Under the pieces are notes generated by a model. That model was not told the origin of the DNA. It did not search any database and was given only the letters and a program-made list of their open reading frames with translations. Positions 45,203 to 54,562 of a stretch of DNA of 64,000 nt are shown in pieces. The stretch spans positions 5,084,001-5,148,000 of the forward strand of contig NZ_CP014304.1 in the NCBI RefSeq assembly GCF_001562275.1. The letters are read 5' to 3'. Numbering within the stretch: position 1 is the first letter of the stretch; every line of letters starts with the position of its first letter. Position numbers and translations under genes: made by a program. Source of the stretch: Hymenobacter sp. PAMC 26628. Its GTDB lineage: Bacteria > Bacteroidota > Bacteroidia > Cytophagales > Hymenobacteraceae.

Positions 45203-46020
45203 CCAGCCCTGCGGCGCGGCGCCAGGCAGCGCAGGGCTTAGTAAGTAAGGGCTGGAGCCAACGACGGGCGTGTGCGTTGGTGGGGCTTTCGCGCGCTCGT
45301 TATGCCGAGCAGCCGCCGCAGCTCAGAGTAGCAGATGCGCCCGTGCAGGAGGCCCTACGTGTCTTAATCGGACGGCATGGCGGCTGGGGCTTCTGGAAAT
45401 TGCACCACCGGTTACGTAAAAATGGGCTGAGAATCAATCATAAACGCACCCTACGCATTTACCGGGCGATGGGACTCAACTTGCCCCGCCGCCGCACAAA
45501 ACGCCTACCCGCGCGCGTCAAGCAGCCGCTGGCGGTGCCCACTTCGGCCAACGTCTGCTGGTCGCTGGACTTCACGAGTGACGTGTTAACGGATGGTCGC
45601 CGTTTTCGGACCCTGAATGTGCTCGACGACGACAACCGCCAGTTGCTGGGCGTAGAAATTGATTTCTCCTTACCGGCCAGTCGGGTGGTGCAGGTGCTGA
45701 CGCGCTTAGTTGAGTGCTATGGCCGGCCCACGCAGCTGCGTACCGATAATGGGCCAGAATTCATCAGCGCCCGGCTCGGCGACTGGTGTGAGAAACAAGG
45801 TATTGACCTGCACTTGATTCAACCCGGCAAACCAACGCAAAATGCCTACATCGAGCGCTTCAACGGCTCCTTTCGCCGCGAGCTGCTCGACGCCCACTTG
45901 TTTCGCTCGCTGGCCCACGTGCGCCAACTTGTGGCCGACTGGATGCACGACTACAACACCCAACGGGCCCGCCAGGCCTTGTATTTTATGACTCCCATCG
46001 AATTTAAACAAGCGGCTTAA
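45195..46020 (+). CDS. IS3 OrfB integrase (made by -1 frameshift)
   Basis: The frame enters at the slippery tract and reads VASPAARRQAAQGLVSKGWS, then the rve integrase core: VCWSLDFTSDVLTDGRRF (first Asp), LRTDNGPEFISARLGDW (second Asp) and NAYIERFNGSFRRELLDAH (Glu). The start codon at 45277 given by a simple ORF search is not the natural beginning. It is intact and ends at 46020. Confidence 0.92.
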
Positions 46021-46321
46021 CCTCTACTAACTACTGGCTTACTAAACGGGGAAGCGTACAACGCCGAACAGACTTTTTTTATGCCCCTACTAGCCCGCAA
46101 CTTGGGTTAGCTACGCTATATTAAGTTTTGCAACAGCCACGGGCCTTTTGCCTTTATTGGATGCTTTTACTGAGGGCGTTTCCAGCGCGTAGAGCTAATT
46201 TTTTTAGGTCTTTCTGGCTGACCCTTATTGGAGTACATTAAGGTAGCATCACTTGCGCACTAGCGATACCTCGATAGGTTCAGACTGATGTTCTGTATTC
46301 GGCACAATGACTTACTGTAGG

Positions 46322-47318
46322 CTACGGCTGGTCCAACTTATCAATTCCCTTCCTCACCTCCGCCAGCAGTTGCTGCTGCGTAGGTAAGTACAGTTGGTAC
46401 TTACTGGCTACAATGGTCTGGTTATCGGCCGGCAGACTAATTTTTACTACCGCGTCGTTCTTATCAGCGTAGAGCAGGATACCGATAGTGGGGTTTTCGT
46501 GGGGCAGCTTTTCCAGGCGGTCATAATAGTTGACGTACATCTGCAGCTGGCCCAAATCTTGGTGGATGAGCTTATCAGTCTTGATTTCAACCAGCACGAA
46601 GCACTGCAACAGTCGGTTGTAAAACACTAGGTCCACGAAGAAGTTATCGCCGTCGAGGTGCAGGCGTTGCTGTCGGGCCACGAACGAAAAGCCGTTGCCC
46701 AGCTCCAGCAGAAATTCCTGCAGGTGGGTAATGAGCGCGGTTTCCAGGTCGCGTTCATAGTAAGCGGCCTCCCGTTTCAGGCTCAAAAACTCCAGTACCA
46801 TAGGGTCCTTGATGATATCGCGGGCCTCCGTGGGCGGTTTTTCCTGACGGGCTACGGCTGGCCGCCACGTCGTTGCTCAGCAGCAAGTGCTCGAACAGCT
46901 GGCTGTTGACCTGCCGCTCCAGCTGCCGGGCCGACCAATTGTTTTTGGTCGCTTCGGCCAGGTAAAACTCACGCTTATCAGAATTGTCGAGGCTGATAAG
47001 CGTTTTATAGTGCATCCAGCTCAATTGCGTCCGCAGTGCGGACGCAATTGGGAAGGTGCGGTAAAACTGGCGGTAGCGTTCTAGCTGTCGTCCCGAAAAT
47101 CCGCTGCCAAACTGCGGCTGCAACTCCGCCGCCAGGCCTTTAATGAGGCTGCTACCATAGGCTGCGCGGTCGGCCCCATGCTGCTCTTCTTCCAGAATAA
47201 CCTGCCCAATATGCCAATATAGAAGTACCCGCTCGGCATCGACGGCCCGTACAGCCTGCTCGCGCGCCTGCGTGATGAGGCCGCGCACGGCGGCGAATAA
47301 TTGCGGTTTGATACTCAT
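46322..47318 (-). pseudogene. DUF1016 (YhcG-like) PDDEXK nuclease, frameshifted
   Basis: The N-terminal half starts MSIKPQLFAAVRGLITQARE at 47318 (IGQVILEEEQHGADRAAYG, SWMHYKTLISLDNSDKREFY) and the C-terminal half, in another frame, holds the PDDEXK core (RLHLDGDNFFVDLVFYNRLL, CFVLVEIKTDKLIHQDLGQL). The break is near 46858, where VARQEKPPTEARDIIKDP in the second frame continues the protein. One lost base accounts for it. The ATG is formed at the exact border of an inserted IS, so its own promoter is cut off. Function in the family is uncertain. Confidence 0.8.
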
Positions 47319-48365
47319 AGGAGTTACGCAGTTGCCGGATGCAAAAGGAAAGTAGGGTTGCTCAAATAGGCTCGGATAGCGTCACGCAGGAGTTGCTTTT
47401 TGGCCTCGTACCAGCTGCGGCCGGTGCGCAGGCGCTGGGCTTCGAGGCGCAGAAAGGCCCGCAGCGCGTAGCCAATGTAGTTGCGCTGGGCTTTGGCGGC
47501 ACGCACCTGGGCCTTTTCCACCCCGCAGCACTGCTTCAGCCCGCGGTGGTACTGCTCGATGCCCCAGGCCAGGGCCGCCAGCGGGGCTCGCTGGGCTTCG
47601 CTCAGTTCTGGGTCGCTACTGGCCCAGTATTCAGCTCCTTCCGTGCCACCGTCTGGGGCGGCGAACTGGAAGACCCGCACGAAGCCGTAGCCTTGCAGCC
47701 AGACGCGTTGCCCGCCCGCGGCCAGGGGGCAGTCCTGGAGCGGGCGCAGCCCCTGCCCGTCGGGGTTGACCCGCCGGTTGCGCCTCAGGCGCGTGAGCCA
47801 GGGCCAGCCGCAGGCGCGTACCTGCTTGAGGTTGGCCAGGCTCGCATACCAGCTGTCGAAGAGCACGCAGCGTGGGGCAAAGCCCCGCTGCTGGGCCGTG
47901 CGCAACAGGGCCTGGAAATGGTCGTTTTTGCTCAATTCGTTGGCCGCCTTGTCGTAAAGGCGGTAATCGACCGGCACCAGGGCCTGCCCGTCGCTTCACA
48001 AGAGCGTGAGCAGGTTGATGCCCTGCACCACGGCGTGGTGCTTGCCCGACCAGTGGCGGGTGACCAAGCCCATGTACCGGGCGTAGGGCTTATCCAGCGT
48101 CGTGTCGTCCAGCACCAGGACCCCGCTCGTCGGTGCAACCAGGCCCTGCGCTTCCTGCCACAGCGGGGCCGCCTCCGGCGCTAGCCGGTGCAGCAGGCGC
48201 GTGTAGGCATCGTGGGCCACCAGCGGCCCGGCGTGGACGCGGGCGGCTTCCGTGCCGCTCACCGCCACCGGGCTCGCTACCAAAAACTGGATGTATTCCT
48301 CGGCATGGACCTTCGGCGAATTCATGCCCTAAATTAAAAACCAGTCATCAACTGCGTAACTCCTA
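47318..48365 (-). mobile_element. IS701-like insertion sequence (1048 bp) at the DUF1016 start codon
   Basis: Inverted ends TAGGAGTTACGCAGTTG are at 47318-47334 and reversed at 48349-48365. Exact target duplication ACTCA lies at 47313-47317 and 48366-48370. Confidence 0.9.
47324..48325 (-). pseudogene. IS701-like transposase with a nonsense codon
   Basis: 333 codons in one frame apart from a TGA at 47996-47998. The part before it (APTSGVLVLDDTTLDKPYAR, first Asp) and the part after it (PVDYRLYDKAANELSKNDHF, APRCVLFDSWYASLANL, ALAWGIEQYHRGLKQCCG) form a full DDE transposase. A tryptophan (TGG) is expected at the stop in relatives (NLLTLL-W-SDGQ), so TGG to TGA is the likely change. The element is probably immobile. 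Confidence 0.85.
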
Positions 48366-48459
48366 ACTCATACATAGCGTAATTGAGCCAACGAAGGTAC
48401 GGAGGCTGAAAACTCCATCCAAGTGACTTAACCTAGCAAGTGCTGAGCTGAGGTGGTCT

Positions 48460-49340
48460 AGCCAAGCCGGACACAATTGGGAGGTGGTTTTGAGTTGAGA
48501 TTCGAAGTGGTTGGGCGAGTGGTAGCCGAGGGCGGAGTGGCGGCGCTTGGCGCTGTAATGGGCCCCGTGATGGCTGATTTCCAGCTTGGCTTCGGCTAAT
48601 CTCGGGAAGCTACCGCCGCCGTCGAATAATTCCGCCTTGAAGCGGCTCCAAAAGGACTCGGCGTGGGCGCTATCGTAGCCGTTGCCGCGCCGGCTCCTGC
48701 TTTGAAGTGACCCGTTTTGCGCGATTAAGTCTTTGAATCGGGTGGCCGTGTACTGGCTGCCCCAGGTGCCGCCGCGGCGGCACCTGGGGCAGCCAGTACA
48801 CGAGGAGCCTGGCCGGGGGACGGCGCACGGCCAGGGCGCGGCGTAGCGCCTCGCAGACCAGGTCTTCGGGCATGGCGAGAGCGCACGTCCCAGCCGACCA
48901 CCTGGCGGGAGTAGCGGTCGAGCCAGGTGGCCAGCTACAGCAACCGCCGCCCTGTTTAGGCAAGTAGGTGAGATCGCCTACCCACACCTGATTCGGGGCC
49001 ATGGGGGCAGGCTGGCCCAGCAGCAGATTCGGGGCGGCTCGCACACTGGGATCGGCACCGGTGGTGCAGGGCACAAAAGAGCGGGGTTGCTGGGCGCGCA
49101 AGCCCGCGGCGGCCAACGCCCGCCGAATGCGTCCGCGGCCCACTCGGTAGCCTTGCGCGTGCAGCTCGGCTCGCAAGCGACGGGGGCCATAACGGGCGGA
49201 ATGCCCCTTAAATTCCGTTCGTACAGCTACTTGCCAGGCTGGTTCCGGGGCGGGTGCTTGGCGCTGCTGCCAGGTGTAGGACGCACTAGCTGACACGCGC
49301 AGTACCTGGCAACGTTGTCGCACCGGCACCTGGCTCTGAC
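48460..49340 (-). mobile_element. IS3-family remnant, heavily mutated orfB
   Basis: The minus strand encodes an OrfB: LYGQ-like start replaced by MPVRQRCQVLRVSASASYTW, then FKGHSARYGPRRLRAEL and PMAPNQVWVGDLTYLPKQGGG. After that it breaks: a missing base, a TAG, another shift, and a perfect palindrome at 48747-48802 in place of the SDRG motif. The C-terminal part continues in another frame (TATRFKDLIAQNGSLQSRS, AHAESFWSRFKAELFDGG, RRHSALGYHSPNHFESQLK). The upstream end is cut by the ISAs1 at 49344. Confidence 0.75.
48747..48802 (+). repeat. Perfect 56-bp palindrome, no loop
   Basis: Two 28-base arms meet at 48774/48775 with every base paired, starting CGTGTACTGGCTGCCCCAGG. One arm is normal IS3 coding sequence (GTWGSQYT); the other is its inverted copy and replaces the upstream coding bases. 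Confidence 0.95.
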
Positions 49341-49995
49341 GCTCAGGGCTTACGCATCAAAAGTCTAGGTTGACCGATACGCCCTGCTGTCGACTGCGCA
49401 TTAGCACCTGCGCCATATAATCATTATTCCAACCGGCCTGTTGGCGACGCGCCCGTAGACTGCCGGCGCACGGCCGTCCTTGCTGCAAGAGGTTGAAGGC
49501 CAGCTTACGCAGAACGGCAAAGCTGCGCGTGGCTACCCGGTCGCGACAGCTGAACTCATCCTCGCGAAAGACCACATCCAACACCCAGTGCAGGCTGTTT
49601 TCAATGGCCCAGTGGCGGCGGATGGCCTGGATGAGCACCGCGGGGGCATCGGGACAACTGGTCAGGTAGTAGCGCCACTCGACGTGCGTGCCGGGCTGGT
49701 GCTGCACCTGCCGCATAGTCTCGACCACGATAATGGCCCGCAAGCCCGGCCAGGCGCGTAAGGCGACTAGCTCGTCGCGCAACGGCAACACCCAGGCCCG
49801 GCGGCGCACCCAGCGCCCATGGCGGCGGTCGAAGGCATCATAGTCGGCTGGATACTCAGCCCAGCGCTCCACACAGCTTGTTTGGCAGTAGGCCTTGACG
49901 GCCCGGTAATAGCGCCCTTGGTTGCCTTTGAGCGCGAAAATATAATCGGCCTGCTGGGCTAACAACTGCCGGGCAATGGCTTGCTGGCAGCCTAG

Positions 49996-50840
49996 GACGT
50001 GTTCTCAATTTAGCCAGAGGATAATGGCGCGTAGTTGGACGAACGCAGCGTACGAATCGGCCAGTTTATCGTAGCGGGTGGCGATGCGTCGAAACTGTTT
50101 GAGGCGGTTGATGAGCCGCTCGACTTGGTTTCGGTCACGATAAGTGAGCGGGTCGAGGCGGGGCGGCTGCAAGCGGTTGGGTCGGGGCGGAATCACGGCC
50201 ACCGCACCGGTTTCGGCTATTTGGGCCCGCAAGGCATCCGAATCGTAGGCCGTGTCGGCCAGCACCTGCCGGGCCGGGGCCAACAACGGGGCGAGCAGCT
50301 CGGCCGCCTGCGGGGCATCGCCGGCCTGGCCCGCCGTCAGGGCAAAGGCCAACAGGCCGCCGGCCCCGTCCCCGGCCACGTGCAGCTTGGTGGAAAAGCC
50401 GCCCCGGCTACGCCCGAGCGCCTGCGGGCCTTTTTTTACGGGCGCCGGCCGCGTGCTGGTGGGCCCGCACGGTGGTCGAATCGAGTTGCACCTGCCGCTG
50501 CCGCGGACTGGGCACCGCTTGGCCGGCGGCTTGCCGCGTGGCCAGGACCTGGGCCCACACGCCCCGGGTGCGCCAGCGGCTGAAGCGCACGAACACCCGG
50601 TGCCACTGCCCCAGGTGCGGCGGCAGGTCCCGCCAGGGCAGGCCCGTGCGGCCCACCCACAGCACGGCCTCGACAAAGCCCCGGTTGTCTTTGGCGACTA
50701 CCCCGCGCCGGCCCGCCCGGCCGGGCAGCAAGGGCGCAAGCAGCGCCCAATGAACATCAGTAAGCAACGTGCGGTCGGCGTTCATCTTGAAAATAAGCCC
50801 AATACGCTTTTGGCCTCCCCCACGTTCTTGAGAACACGCC
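49996..50840 (-). mobile_element. IS5-family insertion sequence (845 bp) within ISAs1
   Basis: Ends G(A/G)CGTGTTCTCAA are at 49996 and reversed at 50840. Exact CTAG duplications lie at 49992-49995 and 50841-50844. Confidence 0.9.
50005..50785 (-). CDS. IS5-family transposase in two frames joined at an A7 tract
   Basis: First frame: MNADRTLLTDVHWALLAPLL, TGLPWRDLPPHLGQWHRVFV, and LDSTTVRAHQHAAGARKK. Second frame: GPQALGRSRGGFSTKLHVAG, VLADTAYDSDALRAQIAETG and TYRDRNQVERLINRLKQFRR, ending at 50005. The break is at T7 (50431-50437) on the plus strand; a +1 shift, equal to loss of one A, joins them into the family's usual KKGPQALGRSRGG. The DDE residues are all present. Confidence 0.82.
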
Positions 50841-51416
50841 CTAGCGCATCTAACGTGACAATGGTGTCAGCCAGCTGCAGGCCGCTGATTAATATGGGAA
50901 TAGTTGCCAACTCCTGCCCTTTGCCTATCACCGCTACTTGCCCCAGGCTCAGCCCTTGCGCGGTCGCAAACGCGCTGACTACGTGCAGCGGGCCCTGGGC
51001 CCGACTTCGGTCAAAGGAGCAGCGCACGGTTTTGCCGTCGATGGCCACTACCTCGCGAGGTAAGGGTGGCGAGGAGGTGGCCATCCACTGGCGGAAGCAC
51101 TGTTTCAACACCTGCGGGTTGAGCAGGGAGAACACGCGCCGAAACGTGTCGTGCGAAGGAATGCCGCGGGGCAAGTCCAGAAACGTAGCCAGCCACCCCT
51201 GTTTCAACTGGCCGTAGTGGGCGGTGTCCACCCACGTTTCGGCGCCAGCTACGACGGCGCAGACGGCAATAACGAGCATATCGAGCAGGCGGTGCCGGGT
51301 GCGCCCAGCGCAGCGCGGGTCTGGAAGAGTGGCGAAAGAGGCCAGGAGTTGGCTGAGCATGAAGAACTTGAGAATTGTCTTGTCCTACAAATGAGTTGAC
51401 CATCAGCCCCCCGCAG

Positions 51417-51803
51417 ATGGAACACTTATTTCTACTTCGCAAGCAGGCGCATGAGTTGAAAATGCGTCAGATGGTCGAGGAAATTACCTTCGGCCGCCAC
51501 ACCATTGAGTCGGCGATGAGCAAGTACCAGGTGCTCACCCGCTCGACCGTTACCAAATGGCTCGAACGTGTCCGGCAAGAAGAGCAGGCGCGTACCCAAG
51601 CCATGGGAAACACGTCGAAAAAGCCGCCTACGACGCTCGTCGAGCAGGTGGTGCAGCATGCCGATGTGCTCACTGGCCAGGTCAAGCAGTTGCAAAAACA
51701 GCTCGAGCAAGCCGAGCTGCAGGTGCTCTACTACAAAAACGTCATCCGGGTGGCCGAGCAGGAACTGGGCCTGAGCATCGAAAAAAAGTCCGCTACCAAG
51801 TAG
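51417..51803 (+). CDS. IS3 OrfA
   Basis: 128 residues from ATG 51417 (MEHLFLLRKQAHELKMRQMV). A helix-turn-helix region (IESAMSKYQVLTRSTVTKWL) is followed by a coiled coil (VKQLQKQLEQAELQVLYYKN) that helps multimerise. It ends after an A7 tract (51781-51787); the -1 frame continues as OrfB. Confidence 0.82.
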   Translation: MEHLFLLRKQAHELKMRQMVEEITFGRHTIESAMSKYQVLTRSTVTKWLERVRQEEQARTQAMGNTSKKPPTTLVEQVVQHADVLTGQVKQLQKQLEQAELQVLYYKNVIRVAEQELGLSIEKKSATK

Positions 51804-52766
51804 TCCAGCTCCTGCGAGTCAGCTGCCCGCACTTTTGCCTGCGGCGGGCCAGTGGGGTACTTGGGTTTAGCCGGCAGGCCTACTATCAGCACGAGAACCG
51901 GCAATTCACCAGCGAGCAGCAGGAGCAGTGCGTGTTGGACCTGGTGGCGCAGTTGCGAAAGGACCACCCGCGCACGGGCGGCAAGAAGCTCTACTATCTG
52001 CTGCAAGAACAGTTCACTACCCAAGGCATCAAGCTGGGCCGGGATGCCCTCTTTGATTTGCTGGCCGCTCCTGCTCATTCGGCGGCGCAAGCGCAAAACG
52101 ATTACCACGTTCTCCCGGCACCAATTCCGCAAGTGCCCCAACCTGATTAAAGACCTGACACCCCTACGCCCCAATCAGGTCTGGGTGGCGGATATCACCT
52201 ACTGGTTTACCGAATACGGTTGGCTGTATATCTCGCTGCTCACCGATGCCTACTCGCACCGCATTATGGGCTTTGCTGTAGCCGAGACGCTGGCCACGGT
52301 CCACTGCCGGGGCGCGCTAGAAATGGCCCTGCGTCAAATTACCAAACGGGCCGGTCGCCAGCTGATTCATCACAGCGACCGCGGCATTCAGTCCTGCAGC
52401 CAGGAATACCTGGCCCCACTGGCGGCGTGGCACGTGCAGGTGAGCATGACCGAGCGCTCCGACCCGCTGGAAAACCCGGTGGCCGAACGCATTAACGGCA
52501 TCCTGAAGCAGGAATATCTAAGTCACCAGCCCGTACGCTCCCTGGACGAAGCGCAGCAACACCTCGAACGGGCGGTGTTTCTCTATAATTACAAACGCCC
52601 CCACCTGAGCTGCAACTACCAAAGCCCCGACGAAGCACACCACAGTTGGGGACCATTAGAGCGGCGCTGGAAAAACTACTACAAACCACCCGTGAGCGAT
52701 GGACCGAAAGTCAGTAATTTTAGGACTTCCACCGAAACGGTCAACGCAGACCCGGACTACCACTAA
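51786..52766 (+). pseudogene. IS3 OrfB, frameshifted
   Basis: After the slippery A7G tract the -1 frame reads VRYQVVQLLRVSCPHFCL, QAYYQHENRQFTSEQQEQCV and LGRDALFDLLA, then is lost near 52070. The rest is in another frame: LLIRRRKRKTITTFSRHQFR, NQVWVADITYWFTEYGWLYI, LIHHSDRGIQSCSQEYLAPL and NPVAERINGILKQEYLSHQP. One missing base near 52070 explains the break. All integrase residues are still visible. Confidence 0.8.
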
Positions 52767-52924
52767 CCGGTCAACTTTTTTCAGGACGAGACACTCCTGC
52801 TCATCTCACGCATTAACGGCTCATTTAAGTCTAAATAGCTGACTTATTGAGGCAAATCAATTAGTTTTTGGCGGTCAAAGCGGCTTAGCGTTGTTTTCCG
52901 TTCTCGCTATCGCGCGACCCCTGC

Positions 52925-54544
52925 TTAGCGGTTATCAAGTAGCAACGCGTATTTCGGCTGACCTGCGTACTCGACGATTACTCCGCCGGCCATGTTTACG
53001 GACCGGTTGCCTTGGATGGTAGGAGGCACTTTGCTGCGGTTGTAGCTCACTAATTCTACGGCGCAGCTGGTAGGATTGGCCAGACCGGTGACGGTGCTAC
53101 GCACCGTATTGTAGGCAATAACTACCCCGTTGCAATCACCGCTGACGAGGACGCCCGCGGCTTTGGCGGGCGCGGATCCCACGTTCTGGATGGTGTTGTG
53201 GAGCACTGTAGCGGAGGCGTTGAGCAGCTGGATGCCCGCCAGCTTCACATCCGCAATTTTGTTGTCTTCCGCCGAGGAAAGTGTGTAATTGTTGAACACA
53301 ATGCCGCTGCCCAGCATCTGCGACCGGATGACGTTGCGCACTATCTGGACGCGCACTAGCCCGGTGCTGGTGCGGGCGTCGGCAACGAGGATGACGTGCG
53401 GCGTCAGGTGAGAGACTCCGGTGATGTCTTCAAAAAAATTGGTGAAAACGTTGCCGGAAATGGCCACTTCAGTGTGGCCGTAGCAGTCCACCTGGCCTTG
53501 GTAGATGGTGTTGTCGCGCACTTGGTGACCGCCGCTGCGGCCGTCGGCAACTCCCTGGGGGTAGCCCGCATAGAAAAATCCCATGGTCACGGCCCGGCGG
53601 TACCGAACGCGCCGGCCCCGCTCCACCGGGCCGAACCCTTGCCGAAAATCGAACTGGTTCTCGTACACGGCCACGTGGCGCACCGTCTCGTTGGCGCTGT
53701 GCCGCTCGATGTCCACTCCCCCGACCAGGTAGCCCGGGCCGTGCACCCAGTTGCGGTAAAAGGCGGCCCCTTCGGTGCAGCAGAACATGCACCCCTCGCG
53801 GTAGATGTCATAAAATTCATTGTCGTGCACCCGCACGTTGCGCGTGATGCGGGCGTCGGGCGTCAATTCGTCCGTGTCGCCAAATAACAAGCCGTCGCCG
53901 CGGAAGCCCATGAACTTGCAACCTTGCACTTCGATGTTGTGCCCGTTGTTGATGCTCAGCGCGTGGCAAAACTGGTAGCTCGGGGCGAAGCGCTGCTGGC
54001 TTAGGTTGCCATCGAAGGTCAGGCCCGCCACGACCACGTTGCTAACCTCCGGCTCTTCGCGCCACGCCTGGTAGAATAAGGCCGGCGGGTTGAACTGACC
54101 ACTGTCGAGCCGGAGCGTGCAGCTGGCTCGCCCGGCCCCGCGGAGGCCCACGCCGTTGGCGAGCTTGACGGCTCCCGGGCCCGCTTTTGCGGCCCGGACC
54201 AAGTAGGTGCCGGGGGGAAAGTACACCGCGGTAATCCCGTGGGCGCGGGCGTAGTCAATAGCCCGCTGAATGGCCGGGCCATTATCTGTCCGCCCATCGC
54301 CAGCGGCCCCGAATGCCCCCACGCTGACCTCATCGGCGGATGGGCCAGTAGTGGATTGAACGTCGACCAGGGGAGCCGGCGGCCGCAAGGGCGCGCCCGG
54401 CCCCCACTTCGCAGCAAGGCCGGCGGGGCCGAAGCCGCCCGGCGGGCCCTGCCTGACCAGCACGGGCTGCGCCTTGGGTATTGCCCCCCCGCTCATCCAC
54501 CCCAACCAGGACACCAGGACCAGTGCCAGTACACTTTTTTTCAT
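52925..54544 (-). CDS. Secreted right-handed beta-helix (pectate-lyase-superfamily) protein
   Basis: 539 residues from the ATG at 54544, with a signal peptide (SVLALVLVSWLGWMSGG). A Pectate_lyase_3 entry motif is near residue 75 (VGAFGAAGDGRTDNGPAIQR, AVYFPPGTYLVR). The remainder shows the repeated beta-helix turns (NIEVQGCKFMGFRGDGLLFG, VRVHDNEFYDIYREGCMF, VAISGNVFTNFFEDITG). Proteins like this often trim or modify exopolysaccharide. It is the last gene of the polysaccharide cluster, 18 bases after the flippase gene. Confidence 0.8.
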   Translation of the reverse strand: MKKSVLALVLVSWLGWMSGGAIPKAQPVLVRQGPPGGFGPAGLAAKWGPGAPLRPPAPLVDVQSTTGPSADEVSVGAFGAAGDGRTDNGPAIQRAIDYARAHGITAVYFPPGTYLVRAAKAGPGAVKLANGVGLRGAGRASCTLRLDSGQFNPPALFYQAWREEPEVSNVVVAGLTFDGNLSQQRFAPSYQFCHALSINNGHNIEVQGCKFMGFRGDGLLFGDTDELTPDARITRNVRVHDNEFYDIYREGCMFCCTEGAAFYRNWVHGPGYLVGGVDIERHSANETVRHVAVYENQFDFRQGFGPVERGRRVRYRRAVTMGFFYAGYPQGVADGRSGGHQVRDNTIYQGQVDCYGHTEVAISGNVFTNFFEDITGVSHLTPHVILVADARTSTGLVRVQIVRNVIRSQMLGSGIVFNNYTLSSAEDNKIADVKLAGIQLLNASATVLHNTIQNVGSAPAKAAGVLVSGDCNGVVIAYNTVRSTVTGLANPTSCAVELVSYNRSKVPPTIQGNRSVNMAGGVIVEYAGQPKYALLLDNR

Positions 54545-54562
54545 GCCCGACAAATTAAGTGC

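Larger units (their letters stand above)
44867..46060 (+). mobile_element. IS3-family insertion sequence (1194 bp) within IS982
   Basis: Ends TGTACGCTTCCC are at 44867 and reversed at 46060. Exact 5-bp duplication ACGCC lies at 44862-44866 and 46061-46065. Confidence 0.92.
42072..46107 (-). mobile_element. IS982-family element carrying three nested insertion sequences
   Basis: Outer inverted ends ACCCAAGTTGCGGG(T/C)TA are at 42072 and, reversed, at 46107, flanked by TAGCT (42066-42070 and 46108-46112). Within it sit an IS701 (42232-43285), an IS5 (43521-44357) and an IS3 (44867-46060). Subtracting these and their duplications leaves about 940 bases, normal for IS982. Confidence 0.85.
49357..51360 (-). 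pseudogene. ISAs1 transposase interrupted by an IS5
   Basis: The N-terminal half (MLSQLLASFATLPDPRCAGR, MLVIAVCAVVAGAETWVDTA, VVAIDGKTVRCSFDRS) reads from 51360 to LADTIVTLDALG. The C-terminal half begins CQQAIARQLLAQQADYIFAL and contains HWAIENSLHWVLDVVFREDE, ending at 49357. Removing the IS5 and one CTAG joins the halves exactly in frame (LDALGCQQAIARQ), so no other lesion exists. Without the IS5 the transposase would be complete. Confidence 0.9.
49344..51375 (-). mobile_element. ISAs1-family element split by an IS5, right end lost
   Basis: The left end CAGGGCTTACGCATCAAAAG is at 49344 and overlaps the transposase stop. The right end is missing: the sequence upstream of the start codon is cut by the IS3 at 51376. 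Confidence 0.75.
51376..52793 (+). mobile_element. IS3-family insertion sequence (about 1418 bp)
   Basis: Related ends TGTCT(T/C)GTCCT with a further GTTGACC block are at 51376 and reversed at 52793. No target duplication was seen, in keeping with a rearranged left flank. Confidence 0.75.

Noticed and set aside
46322..47318. DUF1016 gene as part of a restriction or anti-phage system
   Set aside because: No methylase, helicase or toxin partner lies next to it, its frame is broken, and all neighbours are insertion sequences.
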